NCBI RefSeq assembly: GCF_910592395.1
Contig: NC_088310.1
Span: 24,073,491-24,137,490 of the forward strand
Length of the DNA: 64,000 bases
From: Lineus longissimus
Lineage: Eukaryota > Nemertea > Pilidiophora > Heteronemertea > Lineidae
Direction of reading: 5' to 3'
A program made the position numbers and the translations under genes. Every line of letters starts with the position of its first letter. Position 1 is the stretch's first letter. Positions 1 through 12,899 of the stretch are shown piece after piece. The notes under the pieces were generated by a model. That model was not told the origin of the DNA. It worked only from the letters and a program-made list of their open reading frames with translations, and did not search any database.

Positions 1-3000
1 CGATGTAAACTGACTTCCATCTCGAATCCAATGTCCGAAACACTGCTTTGGCCGTCAGAGCTAAATACAACCCTGAGATAATTGTCGTCAGTGGTGACCG
101 AGAACGGAGCTGTTTCGCCGCAGAACTGCCCAATGGTGTGCGGGGTCTCCTCGGTTCCGTCATAAGTGGTGAGATGATCGCCAACGCAAGTGTCGTCAGA
201 GGAGTCTTCAATGTCGTATGCATCGTTGTCAACTCTGTAGACAAGACGCTAGAAAAGGGAAATAACGTCAAGGTATGGATTTACAGACGTACCTATCGGT
301 GTAATAAAAGGAAATTCCTTCTTTCGATGCTCCATCCTAACAATCGATTTAAGGTTGGGTTAGAAGACATTTTAATCGCGGTTTTATTCGTCTTTATAAT
401 GTGTATGTGGCGGAGCAGTGTAGATATACTGCAAGGGCAGACTCTGGCGCTGTGACTTACCGTTCCTGGCGGAGAATTAAAGATCCACACGCAATATTCT
501 CCTTCCGGGTAAACAGTCGGAAAGTTTCTTGTATTGATTGTGACTCGGTCATGGTGCTCGGTCATGGTAAGTATTAGGGGTGGGAAATCGCACGCAGTGC
601 CGCTGATATCTGCAAAACGGGCGCAGTAAATAGTTAATCGTTACATCCTGTTCGTCCAACACCCCTGGCCGATTGAAACTCCACCGAAAACAAATCAGCC
701 ATTGCAAGTCTTTAGCAATATATCATAGTACGCGTTGATTAAGCGATAAGCAGTGTCAGATGAGCAAATAAAGGTACTAAAATGGAGGATAAATAAGTCA
801 TCCCGGCATATTAATGCAAAATAACCTAAGCAAAGCTATATATCGAAATATTGGCAATTTTTCAATGGATTACGCATTCAGGGAGTTCCAAAAGCAGAAT
901 TTGGGTTAGTTCTGGTGGTGTCGTCAAATTAAAGATTCAGGTCGTCACTCACTCCAACGAGCCAGCAGGCCCTGATTATGCTGGGTAAATGTTCGGTGTT
1001 AGTTCCGGCCAGTTTTGGATACCGAAAAACAATTATTTTGCTCAAGCACCCGGTGACCAAGCCATGATTGCTTACCGCTACTCGCTCTAAACCGAAATCC
1101 AAGCCCAACAATATTGTTTTCGTCCGAATGGAAATGAACACTTAATTGTGTTCCTTGGAAAATGAAATGAGAGTTTGGCCGAATATCTCCACAGTATTGT
1201 GCTAATATCGGGCCAGTATGGTCTGGCGCGTCATGCATCATGACTGAATCCTTCACACATCCTTCGCTCTGCTCTATAGAGAATTCTCCGACGAAACCAA
1301 TGGCAGATGGCTGGAATTAAATGACAATTTAAGGTTTAACAGTGGAAGGAATAAACAAATATATATATATTTGGGAGGAAGACAGCTGATGACCGGATAC
1401 CACTTTGGCAACTACATGTAATCTATTATTTTTCAAAGACTAATTCAAGTCTCCGAGATATATAAAGCTAATTAATTAGGCTTACATGTAATTGCAAATA
1501 TTGTAATGTGAATTTTGATGCAATGATTTTGCGTGTTAGCGAAATAACCTCGGGAATACGTATGAGATTTCAAGGAAAAAAATTCCTTGAACAAAGGAAT
1601 ACCCTCAAGAAATGTGGTGCTGATTATCCAGGGTGACATCATCTGTGTTCTTACCGCGTCAAAAGGAACTAGAAGTATCCACCAACAATTCAAGCCGTTA
1701 TCGTAGTAATTGTGTGGGAAGCCAGGGGTTGCTAAATATGTCGGCGTGTTGGGACTGGTAGTGATATTCATGGGCGTGTCATCGCAAGCTTGCCAAGGGC
1801 TTGGTGTCGTTGAATGGTCTTGGAGGAAATAGGGAAATAGTTTAGGAATATTATAGCCGGTCAACAACTCACGCAGTTATTATAGAACAATATCAACTTT
1901 TAAATAAAATTCATTCCGAGATCTTTTTTTGATCAACCGACTAAATCGCAGTATCATCTTATTGTCATGGAATAATGTTTTACTTCAAAATAATATTACT
2001 AGCGATACATTATATATGTCATAAGTCCTTCCTGTCTTTAGAAGTGAGACATGGCGATGAGTAAGATTTTCCCCGATACGAGTTTCTCCACGTTGATGCA
2101 CAGCATCCAAGTCGACGATCTCATTGGTTGTTTGATACCCCTTCGACTTTGAATCCGCGCCGCGGTCGGCAGAGCGGGTTGGAACAAAGTTTCCTGATTT
2201 TCTATCAGGTAACGCATGCGCATACGAGACCCTACTAAGGAACGCCTTCATGCCAACGTAACCGGATAAAAAGTCTGGAAATTTTGTTCACATTTCTGAC
2301 CATGATCTTGGGGCCGATTGAATTTAAACTCGAAACGCGAACTAGAATTTAAGAGTTTCAAATATTAGATATTAAATATCAAATGATAATATTTGATACA
2401 TGAAATTCAAAACTGGAATGAGCCATCTTGGCTCTTGCAGTAGTGTGACCTTGATAAATTCAAGCTATGCAGAACTAACCGGGAGAGTTCGTGTCATATG
2501 AGCGGTAGTAGAGTTTAAATCCTTTATACGCATGTTCATGATCTGAATGAAATGTTACAATAAGGATATCTTCGCTGGTAATGCCCCCATCCGGTACTAC
2601 TTCGCCACAGTGCTTCTGGGCTTCTGTGTCATCTCCACTTTCCACTTCGACGTTATCGTAAATGCAGCCTTCGCGTGGTTCAACCTCGAACATCGAGTCA
2701 AAGTAGTACTGGACGTGCTGTAACAGAGTCGGAAGTAAATATATCGCAGGACCTATGTACTAAGTATGCAACTACCTGAAACTGCCAATATTCTGTAGGT
2801 ACGGGTTCAAGCCAGCCGAGGAATCCCTTGGTTAACGCAGAGTTAGCACCAAGACTAACACAAGCCGCCGAGTGTCAACCGTAAAGACTCATCCGTAAGT
2901 GTAGCCCCAGCCGCATAAAAAGCCGTGTCACACCTCATTGGGAGTGATGTAGGCCTACGTCTAAACTAAGAGGATTTCTTCCAGTACATCTCACTAAACA

Positions 3001-6000
3001 TACAATTGTTGTTGCACGTATCGGCCGAAATCAAAAATGCAAAAATGGGTTAACTTACATGACCTTCGGGAGCAATAATGACCCAGCGTTTGAACACATT
3101 CAGGGAGTATTCAACAGGGTAATTATCAGATTCGATGCTCGACAGAGAATTTGTTGCTCTGTCATGAATACCAACTGAAAAAAACAAATAATTCATGTCT
3201 CGTAAATATTTTTATGCATCTATGCCTGAACAATTTTATAGGTTATAGTACGGTATGTTTAAGAACATGTATCTCCTTTCATCGCTGTTCTTTTATTGAT
3301 CTTTATTTGCATACATATCACACTGTACATTGTATATCTCTTCACCTCGGCAACAACCAAATGGTATTAATACAGAAAATAAATTGAAATTGTTTGGAGC
3401 CAAATATACTCATTACAAAGGTTGCGCACCCTCCCAACTCCCACTCCGATCTGGTCCGATCCTGAACGTTGAAATATTGTTGTGCAGGTATACGTCTACA
3501 CGTAAATTATCAATGTGAAAACATTCGCAAGCTCAGTTGAATCGAAGTCGCCGTAAGACGACGGTTATTCAAACTATCTAAGTTGAAGTCCGAGTGGGAG
3601 TCATAAATGATGCGAAACCTTTGGTCGAAATATAGGTTTTGGAGAAATCTTCCACAAATCGTCTCATTTAGTCACGTGTCGCATAACCGACTTAATGTGT
3701 GTATCAGCCTTTTGAGAAACGATTTCAACAGGCAATCAATGTGAAAACATTCCCTATTTTGGTCCACTCTGACCGCCTGTGCAACCACATCCAGTTTTGG
3801 CCAGCAATTAAAATGTAGAGAGTTCATCGATGAAAACAAGGAAATGCACAGGTGCACTTTTTGCGCATAAGCCTAATTATAGAAAAGAAGCTGCACGACG
3901 AAAAGCTTGTAAATCGTGCTTTAGCGGGCGTGACACTGGACATGACGGCCAGATCTGCCGGTGTTGAAGGGCGAAACACCCCGAATGGACTGCATAAGTG
4001 GTCAATGTTGTAAAATATATACAATCTGTCAAATAGTTGATATATGATGTAGAAGATGTGTAAAACGACTTCCGTTTGAACGCCGGCACTGCTTTATGAA
4101 TGTATCATAATCATATAGAAAAGTAGGGAGACACACTTGCTGAATCTTACCAAGAAAAAATCTGAGCTTGAATCCAATGCCCCCACTTGCACCACCAGAA
4201 ACGAACTCAATGGTGACAAGGTTCTGTCGACCTACAAACAAATTTGGCACAGTGGCGCAGTATGGACCCGAAACCGCACCCGACGAACCATCGATTATCT
4301 GCACGTAGTCGGTTTGGCAGGAAGCCGAGGACAGTAGCTGGAATCTATTACCTTCTGAATCGAATTCCACAGCAATGAACTGCAAGAGTAAATAAACTAA
4401 TTGAATTATTAGTGCGAACTGAATCCACAGCGATGCCACATGTATCATTACAGTGTTAATAGACAAAACTGAAAGTGAAACACAAGTAGGCGTTTTCTGG
4501 ACACTCGGTAAATCGATAACCACACCATCTGACTAACTTCGCCTGAAAACTCAATCACATGTGACTATCATTAAGTGAACAATGGGAAAAATGAATTGAG
4601 CCGGATTGGGCTTGCATTACCACTAAGCGGACCGAATACTTCCAAGTGCTACCAACCTCTGCCCCTTGTGATTCCAGCCTCCAAACACAGTGCTCGTTTG
4701 CCCCGTATCCTCTTCCCCCATAACCTGGGGAAAAAATAGTTCCTGGCCGGCTCACCGCATTCACTGTGACGCCAACACCGGAGCCATCACAGGCACTTGC
4801 AATCGGGACATCTGAAGAAGGAATCTGAGAAGGTTACTTCCATTCTGGTCACGTATTTGTTCAGTGTTTGTGGGGTTCCCGCGTGGACGTCTATGTCACT
4901 ATCAGGTCATTACTCTGTTGTTAGAGATTCGAATCCCCTTACGTACACTCCTACGAGATATAGCAGAGGTTAGATAGTACATTTAATAATTATTATTTAC
5001 AACAGGCGAATAGAGGAAATGTTGCAACTGCTTAAATAGGAGTGTACACTTACCACTTTAGCTATAGAGATTTTTGGTAAAATTGGAAGGCACCAGCAGT
5101 AGAAAATACAAGTAAGAATCAATAAGAATCGAGATAGACACCATATTCAGTGAGTTAATTTCGTTAGCACACAAATAATATTTTCTTTATAAACTTTGTG
5201 CAAGGTTTGCACATATGAGCCTTGTTTTGTTTCCATGCCTAACACGTAGAAAGAAGCCATATAAGTGAAGAGACCAACAATATAATGAAGTCACAAAACA
5301 TAAATCCTTTAACATTCATCATGGATGTTTTGGAGAAGTTTGAACAGGTCAGCATACGACATTGGCTGCAGGTATATGTATGGCAAGCCAAAGCGGAATT
5401 GCCATATATATGTATATATCAGCAAACCATAACTAATTTCAAGCACACTTTAGCATTAAACCCTTACCGTCCTCTATCAGCCAGTAGGTCATTTCGAATC
5501 CCGCATAAGTTTCTATTTCATCGGAGAGGAAGATAACAGTAAGAGAGTTGGTGTACGTTGTGCCATCAATTCTTGGTGGTTTATACATCGAACAGTAAGT
5601 TCCAATGCGAGGTGCTCTTCTACCCGTGCCGTCAAGTAAAGTGAGGTAATCAAAAGCGCAATCGTTGTAGTTTTCGATTTCAAATAAGTCGGGATTGAAA
5701 TAGTAAGCTATGCGCTGAAAAGAGTCCCCAAAAAGAGTATTAGAAGGCATGGCAATAATCTGGCACGCTAAACATTGAAAGGTTTTAAAATAAACTTCAT
5801 GGTGAACTCCAGATGCCTGTGAAAAATGCATTTTAAAAATGGCCGTAATTTATTTTCGGAAACCATCCATTATACATACGGATGACAACGGTCCACTTAT
5901 CGTCCAGCGGTATTCAACTTCCAAGGGGTAATTATTGGCAGGATAGTTAGGTGTTTTGATGGTGGCGTTGATAACCGTAGCAATAAGATCGGCATCAAAG

Positions 6001-6595
6001 ACTGTAAGAGAAAATTAGGCAAATCTATCAAAAGTCTTGCAAGTCATCCCAGACAATCCCTCTCGAGCCATTATCAGGCGTCCTTGACCGTGAGGATCTA
6101 TTGCAAAGATGGTTTGTTTTCCGGACTCTAGGTGGCAAAGGGTCTATTCATTCATTCGGTCAATATATCATGGACAACGGAATACATAAACAACTCTTAA
6201 GTTAATGAATCTTAGATTGTTTGAATATGTTTGTCTATTTTTAGTTTAATATCATGATAAACTCCAGTTGCCTGTGAAAATGGTGTTAACAATATGGCCG
6301 AAAGTCAATGACTCCTCCTCCACAGAGACTATAAATTTCAAGATGGTAAGGGGAAAGGGGCAACTCCAAGACCGATTGTTGACGCATTCTTGAAAAAAGC
6401 CAATTTTTCACCTAGCGCTGGTTGTGTGAGTGTAAATAAACACAACTGTTTCTTTGACTGAATTCGAAAGCTCGATAGACACCAAATGAATGACTTACAT
6501 TGTATTTGCGATATGGCTCCACAAAATAATGATAAAAGCAATAGGCATCGGCCCACCACCGTATGCGAGGACGACATGTTTGGTCTCGTTGCCAC
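1..6595 (-). CDS. Secreted multi-CUB-domain protein, 5' part (11 exons; continues beyond left edge)
   Basis: CUB domains are extracellular beta-sandwich modules that bind proteins, calcium or carbohydrate. Exons in transcript order (minus strand): 6595-6499, 6001-5880, 5714-5468, 4811-4657, 4379-4151, 3174-3059, 2717-2480, 1818-1655, 1310-1076, 609-461, 248-<1. Every junction is GT..AG and keeps frame. Exon 1 encodes a signal peptide (starts MATRPNMSSSHTVVGRCLLL, hydrophobic core LLLLSLFC). The next ten exons form five CUB domains, two exons each, with typical features such as TPNYP, SPGYGG, TPGFPHNYYDNGLNCWW, YCGDIRP and GIGFKLRF. Domains 1 and 3 lack the first cysteine; domains 2, 4 and 5 have it. 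Junctions between domains are phase 1 and those inside domains phase 0. No catalytic domain is seen, but the C-terminus is outside the window. The gene is divergent from the ZP gene at 6937. The family call is solid; the specific orthologue is unknown. Confidence 0.88.
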
Positions 6596-6936
6596 CCATA
6601 GGTCGAATGCACCAAAATGTGAACACTGTCCCTCCTTAATGTTACGTATGTAAATAAATGAATCGGTTTAAAATGGATTGAGTTTATATAATTTTGTTCC
6701 TCACAATGAATTTGAAAACCTTGAAATAATGTATTAAATGAATTTATTCGATTCATTCATTCATGGAAATTCAGGGCGATGGCCAGATGAATTGACATAG
6801 GCCCAGTGGCACATTCAGCACAGTAACTGGAATAATTTTTTTTGAAATACTTTTTGAATGGAATTTCATTTCTAAAAATACTCAATCCAAATATTCAAGT
6901 GCAGTTGACAAATGCGGCGAACATTTTGATTAAAGC
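6596..6936. promoter_or_regulatory. Shared head-to-head intergenic region between CUB and ZP genes
   Basis: Only 341 bp separate the start codon of the minus-strand CUB gene (6595) from that of the plus-strand ZP gene (6937), so this stretch must hold both 5' UTRs and promoters unless further 5' exons exist. A TATATAAA-like sequence for the minus strand lies at 6690-6683. No clear TATA box is seen for the plus strand. Bidirectional activity is inference. Confidence 0.45.
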
Positions 6937-9900
6937 ATGGAGGCAGGTGTCAAATTCGTCGTTCTTCTGTGCCTGTTTTTCAACAAACCTTCAACCAGCC
7001 TTTCCTTTGACGGTAATTTCTTTTGAGTTGAACTTGAAATCACTTGAAATTTCATCACACCTCTGTCGGGCGATGCAACTGGATCGTTGAGAGCGGAGAT
7101 TGTGTGAAATCTCCCCGAATTCTGACCACGAAATTAGCCAGTCGAGGTGCTGCTTTGAGCGACGACTGACAAGCCGCTGGAACTATTTCAGCGTCACAGA
7201 AATAGTTTGTTTGAACGAGAAAATCCCCCAGTTTTGGCCATTATCTTGTTGATAAACATATTTTTGTCTTCAGGCAAACAAGTGTGCAGAGCCCTAGAGC
7301 ACCTCGAACTGAATAACTACATGTATTATGTCTGTTTCCTCAGCAACAACCTGATTTGTTTTCAGGTATGCTTGTGGGCAGCCCCTGCACCCTCCACGCG
7401 CACTGCAACAACGCCCGCAAGGAAAATACTCTCCTAAACAGCAAATGTTCTGATTCGAAATGTGCGTGTGTCAATGGTTACTATGGCGACATTGGATCAA
7501 AAACATGTCAAAAAGGTTAGCAAAATACTTTCTGTCTCGATTTGTTAAGAACACCCCAAACTAACCACTGTGACCAACGGTGAATGTACAGTTGTTTTGT
7601 TACAAGAAGGACGAGTCCATTGACTATGTCTTCTGTTATGTAGGGGGAGCAAGTGCAAATATTTATGCGGCCGAGATACATTAATGGCCGAGAGAAATTA
7701 GCCACAATAAATAACAGAAAGACGTCCGTAAATGGATACTTCTTTCCTGTCATATAACAAGTGTACATGTACCATTGCCCAAAGCGCAAACGGCCCTTAA
7801 TGTACTAACGGTGACCCACACATTTATAATGATGCTTCGGTGGGTTTTAGTTGTTACATCAGTTGTTACAGCATTTATGTACATTCTATTCGTTTTAGGT
7901 ACAGGTTTAATCGACAATAATACGGCAGATATACGGCAATTTGACAACACAGTTTGTGATGACTGTCGGTGTCCGAATGGCTACATCATATATCCTGCAG
8001 CTTCCAACGCGGAATTGCCTAAAATCTGTGGTATGTAGAACAAAAAGCAATCTCATGCTTATCCTTCTCATCAACAAGTCGATAAAGAACCATTGCTTTA
8101 AAAAAAGCCCCATATTTTATACATGTAGTATTATGAAACAACAAAGTTCCATACATGTAGTATTATGAGACAAAAGAGTTCCTTATTATATACATGTAGT
8201 ATCATGAGACAACAGAGTTCCTTATTATATACATGTAGTATCATGAGACAACAGAGTTCCTTATTGTATACATGTAGAATCATGAGACAGCAGAGTTCCT
8301 TATTATATACATTTAGTATTATGTGACAACAGAGTTCCTTATTATATACATTTAGTATTATGAGACAACAGAATTCCTTATTATATACATGTAGTATTAT
8401 GAGACAACAGAGTTCCATATTATATACATGTACATATACATGTAGTATATTATGAGAGATAACAGAGTTCAACCATACTTTCATCAAAGCTTATAGGTTA
8501 TTGTTGCTGTTTTATGATAAACGTCCTGTTCATTCGCTGTTGGGGTTTACACGTGGGAGTAAAGCGTGCCTCATCGAAAAAATTGTATCTTTTATGAACA
8601 ATATAAAATTTTCAATTTATAGCTATGGTTATCAATTCCTCGATTGACCCTAATTGTTTCTGGTGCGACTCAACAAATGGAACGTGCGTCGACCTGGATG
8701 GAGACTACCTTCGAGATGACTGTGTTTGTCCGGTGACGAGGAGGTCGAATGGCTCTAACATGGACCACCCCAAGTATGACTGTGATATAAGCCTATGTAA
8801 GTACAAATATAAATCCATTAGTAGTATTAGTGCTAGGTATAGGATCGACATTTAAACCTCTAACACATCCAAAACTGACTGACAAAGTGAACGATGAATC
8901 TATCAGCCAGTTTTTGGTTTTAGTGTTTTTCTAACTTCGCCCTTTTTGAAAGAAATTGAAGTTTCTTTCAAATCTATATCATGATTGCTGTATAATTTCA
9001 GTCGAAGTGTATTGTATGTCTGACAGCATGAGCGTGTGCTACTCCGCTCCGCCGAGGCCCCTACATAAGAAGAGAGCAAGGCAGGGTGTCTTTGATGGCT
9101 ATAAAATCAAAGTGAAAGATGGAGCTGACACATCAAAATGTGCCTTTCTTCAAAAAGCAGACGGAGCGTTCTGCGCTAGGTTCCTACTTCGGCCTACTTT
9201 ACTTGGCGTGTGCGGCGTTATGCGTGGTCTAGGCGAGGCGAGTATTGTTTAAACATAGATCTTCCTAAAAACTGGCCTGTGTATCAATTGATTTTGAAAC
9301 ATATTGAGGAAGCTAGTGATATTTGGATTTCTTTTCTTTATTCATTTCTTTTTAAGTCTAAACTGTTGCTTAATATTGTAGGAAGGTAAAGAAATGTATT
9401 CAACTTTCGTCATGGTTCAGAGCCCAGATTACGGAGACCAGGTTGCTTCGGGCAGATTTACCTTGAAGCCCTATTGCGAATTCGATCGAATTCGAAAATC
9501 GTCTGAAGGAGGCGCAACCATCGTTAGGTACGTGCTTGCTTTTTTAATCAGAAATAAGGGGCAGATTTTAGTAGGTTAAGACGTGTAACGTACTAAAATT
9601 TGTGTTAGAATTGCCTATGATCTATTGCCGTGTTTATTAGATACATGACTGATAATCTCTTAAAAAATGTGTATTCAATGATGTTTCTTTATAACAATAT
9701 TCTTGAAACACGATTCATTTGTTGAAGACTGTACAGAAACATTTCATTCCACATTTCAGTTATAAAGCACGTGCAGTTTCAGAGAATGATGAGTTCCACC
9801 CGCACCTTCGTCTGTCGGTCAAGAATCGGCAAGGCAACGAAATCTCTATGGCAGCGCCAGGAGATATTGAAGTACAGTTGGCGGTAGACCTCCTTGACTT

Positions 9901-12015
9901 CAAAGGTATACCCCGAGTGCTGTCAACATGTGTGAGCCACTACAGTAACACTAACTCAGTGGTTCTGCCAAGTCCAAAGAAGTCTTTCTGCTGAGGTCGA
10001 AATGCAATTTTCTGCCCCGGTAACCTGGAGCAACTGTGAACTCCCTCCATCAGACTTTTGTTATCATGAAAATGTTTTTCTGGAGGTGTTCAAAGTCACC
10101 TCATGTGAAGGCACCTATATCAATATGTAAGTCAACGGTATTTAAATGACAAAGAAGGTCGCCAATGTACTCTTCTTTCCTGTTAGTCACACAGTGTATC
10201 GTCAACGTACGTATAGTTTTAGATGTGGTATATTCTTCCTTCGTGCGTAAAACACTATTTCTCTATTCTTCCATTACCAAATGATTTTACTTTTTTACGT
10301 GTAGATGTCTACAATAGCATCATGGTGGATCTCTGCTTGGCGGCCAATTCCCTGACTCCGCTTGACAATGACACGGAGACAGTGATTCTCATAAGCAATG
10401 GGTAAGCAAGATTGTCGAAGGAAATCATTCTCAGCAAGTGCACTTGGTAGTGATGTTTCGAAGAAAAGCAATAATTCTCATTAGGGATGTTAGTGGGAAG
10501 ACACGTTTTCAATGTATTTCACCTCCCTGACCCTCAAATGAGTAAAAAAACGCCAGTTAAGATTTTTCTAAAAATTAGCCAACTAAAGTGTTGAGACATG
10601 TTTTCAAAAAACCTTGTTTTTTTGCTGTATTTCACCTCCCTGACCCTCCAATGAGTAAAAAACGCCATTTCATTTTTTTCAAAGTGACCAGAGGAGTAAT
10701 TTATTACACTGACCGATGCACTGGCCCTCCTCTCTCACGTTTTCAGTTTCGACGATGCGAACTAATCTGACATCGTCAGCTCGAGGTGATATTGTGACAG
10801 GGTGATGTACGTTAATATCAAATTCTTGATTTTTTCTCCCCAGCTGCGCCCTTCCAGGGTTCTCTGACTTCACCCACCGTCCACAAGAGAAGCGATTGAT
10901 GAAGACATCGTTATTCACCTTGCCGAGCCTGACAGACTTCGATACAGTGTACATCCTTTGCTCAGTGCGAGTTTGCCGACAAACTGGCGGGTGTGGAGCG
11001 GTGAGAATACTGCATGTATATTAACGTCGTATATTTTTCATATCTCTTTGTCGTGGGCAATCGGAGATACCGAATGCTCTTAAATGTACGCAAAACAATG
11101 TACGTAAATGAAGTTCATTCGCCCAGGCGAGTGTAATCATTGCTCCCGGACCATATCAAAAGGTTCACGAACGGACTCCGAATTCGTAGTACATCTATAT
11201 AGTTTTGTTTGCAGAATGATTGCAAGAAACGACGCCGTTCCCAATCAAAACCGAGTGTGCACGACCTGACAAGTGGGTCATTTGACTGGGGTGTGCTCTC
11301 CGGAGTCGCAAGTTCACGGATAAAGATCCTATCCCCCCTCCCGGTGTCAACCACGTCAAAGCTTAAACCTTTCAGGAAAGCAGCGACTATTTCTCGAAAG
11401 GGGCAACCAGATATGGCAGTGAAACTAGCCAAACCTGGTGAACCGAAAGCAGACGGAATCGTTTACGATTCCCCTGATGGTTCGACTGACAATAAAAAAG
11501 GTAACTTACTGCATATCCCCACTTCAGTTGCCTTACGTTCTAGCTTTGATATTAACGAGGGCAACTTATGGAGAATCTGCGTGACTACAAATGAACTCAG
11601 CCGTCTTTGAAAGTGACACGTACCGTTGCCATGCCATAAAAAACCAGCCTGGAATTATCACCAGTATGAAAGGAAGTCATGATAACCTTGAGTTTCAATG
11701 GCGGATAACTTGCGTTTGAGCAGCATATACATGTTATTTGTGGACAGGTTATTTTTAAGTTAACGAATAATACTGCTTATGGTTAACCAGCAATCTCTCT
11801 TCGTTCTATCCACAGCGTGTGATGGTCTCTTCGGCTCTTGCCACTTTAATGAGTTGCACCTCATCCTCATCGCAGTCGGAGCAGTTGGATTCTTCGTCTT
11901 ACTTGCGGCCTTGACCTTCTCTATCTACAGGCGGAAGGTCAACGTGCTCGAAGACAAAGTGAATGACTTATCATGCGCGTTAAGTAGCATAACGTCAACA
12001 CCAAGTTCGTATTGA
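6937..12015 (+). CDS. ZP-domain type I membrane protein with Cys-rich/EGF-like N-terminal modules
   Basis: Exons: 6937-7012, 7366-7515, 7899-8030, 8623-8796, 9002-~9246, 9382-9527, 9760-9905, 10305-10401, 10844-11000, 11215-11500, 11816-12015; about 602 aa. Exon 1 is a signal peptide (MEAGVKFVVLLCLFF). Exons 2-4 are Cys-rich EGF-like or EB-like modules (CACVNGYYGD, CRCPNGY, CVCPV). The ZP domain covers roughly residues 178-445. ZP-N contains VYCMSDSMSVCY, LLGVCGV and GKEMYSTFVMV; ZP-C contains MVDLCLAANS, VILISNGC and FDTVYILCSVRVC. A basic KKRRR site (about 445-449) directly follows, as expected for the furin-type site of ZP precursors. A spacer, one transmembrane helix (about 552-574) and a short cytoplasmic tail end the protein. 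ZP domains polymerise into extracellular filaments (known for the family). The donor of exon 5 is uncertain: either 9247 (gtttaa) or a GC donor at 9238. An optional insert at 9946-10206 is discussed under findings. Confidence 0.87.
8120..8470. repeat. 39-bp minisatellite in a ZP-gene intron
   Basis: About eight head-to-tail copies of a 39-bp unit containing gacaacagagttccttatta followed by tatacatgtag. Copies differ by a few substitutions, and the last two carry small insertions. Because 39 is divisible by three, the complementary strand stays open and shows a repeating VYNKELCCLMILH-like reading, which is not a gene. Confidence 0.9.
10510..10680. repeat. Short direct duplication in a ZP-gene intron
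   Basis: Two copies of a segment of about 40 bp (tatttcacctccctgaccct, then c-aatgagtaaaaaa cgcca) start near 10514 and 10628. The sequence between them also shares a similar ttttcaaaaa-type context. This looks like a local tandem duplication of about 114 bp that has since diverged. Confidence 0.7.
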
Positions 12016-12456
12016 TCGTGTTGTAGTGACCATTCCCCTGTCATATAAAGTGGTCAGGCTTCGAGAGTTTTAACGATTGTAACTTATTGTAATATGTAGT
12101 TCGAAATAATATTCTAAGCAGTTAATGATCATTACTTTAGCGTCGGTCAGACTGCCTAAGCATACATTTTTGACACCACTGTTATCTATTCGGGCATATA
12201 TCATGTTTGCAAGAAGGTTGGATAATGGATAACTGTTAGTTCCTCTTGGTCACTGACATAAATCATCATGGTATATGTATGTATCTTTGCGACACCGTTC
12301 GTTTTGACTCTGAAACGGATAATGATTGGATCAGATGTCAGTTTTATCATTTCAATGTGTTATGTGTTATGTGTTCTGATTTCATATGTCTATGTGCTAT
12401 GTTAATGTATTCGAGACAACGTGCATGTACATCCACGTGTGAAAATCATTGTTCTA

Positions 12457-12462
12457 AATAAA
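12457..12462 (+). terminator. Polyadenylation signal AATAAA of the ZP gene
   Basis: Canonical AATAAA about 440 bp after the ZP-gene stop codon at 12015, followed by a second aataaa near 12481. The 12016-12475 stretch holds no other coding signal and is taken as 3' UTR. Confidence 0.6.
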
Positions 12463-12899
12463 ATCAGTGTACAGTAAAAAAAATAAATGTTTTCTTATGA
12501 ATAAACACAATGGTGTTATAAATATAGTTCATTTGTAGTTTTTTAAGTTTGAAGGTTTCACCTGTCACAAAATTGAAGAAGGAGCGAGGTCCGTAGTCAC
12601 ATCACCATACGATCACGTTGATTAATCGATCATGATGTCGAAATGCATATATGTCTAGTTGACATAGCGATGCATTTATAGTGCAAACATGTACAACTGC
12701 AGTCCTACCCTATCGCATATTATTGGATAGTTTTGAGATTTACAGAACAATGAAGTGCACCTACTAAACAATCAAATAACTAAAGCAACGCATCATTTGT
12801 AAAATAAACTTTATTCAACAAAATCTAAAGCATAATGCGCTAAAACAGTGCGTGTACAATCGACCTTAGAATACATTTGTGAGTAAAAGATCCTCAGGT

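Noticed and set aside
2038-2251. Minus-strand ORFs inside an intron of the CUB gene
   Set aside because: Exons 2717-2480 and 1818-1655 already join in phase 1, and the intervening ORFs show no CUB features.
8131-8487. 118-codon minus-strand ORF with 13-residue repeats
   Set aside because: It is an artefact of the 39-bp minisatellite, whose unit length is a multiple of three. It has no start context or splice partners.
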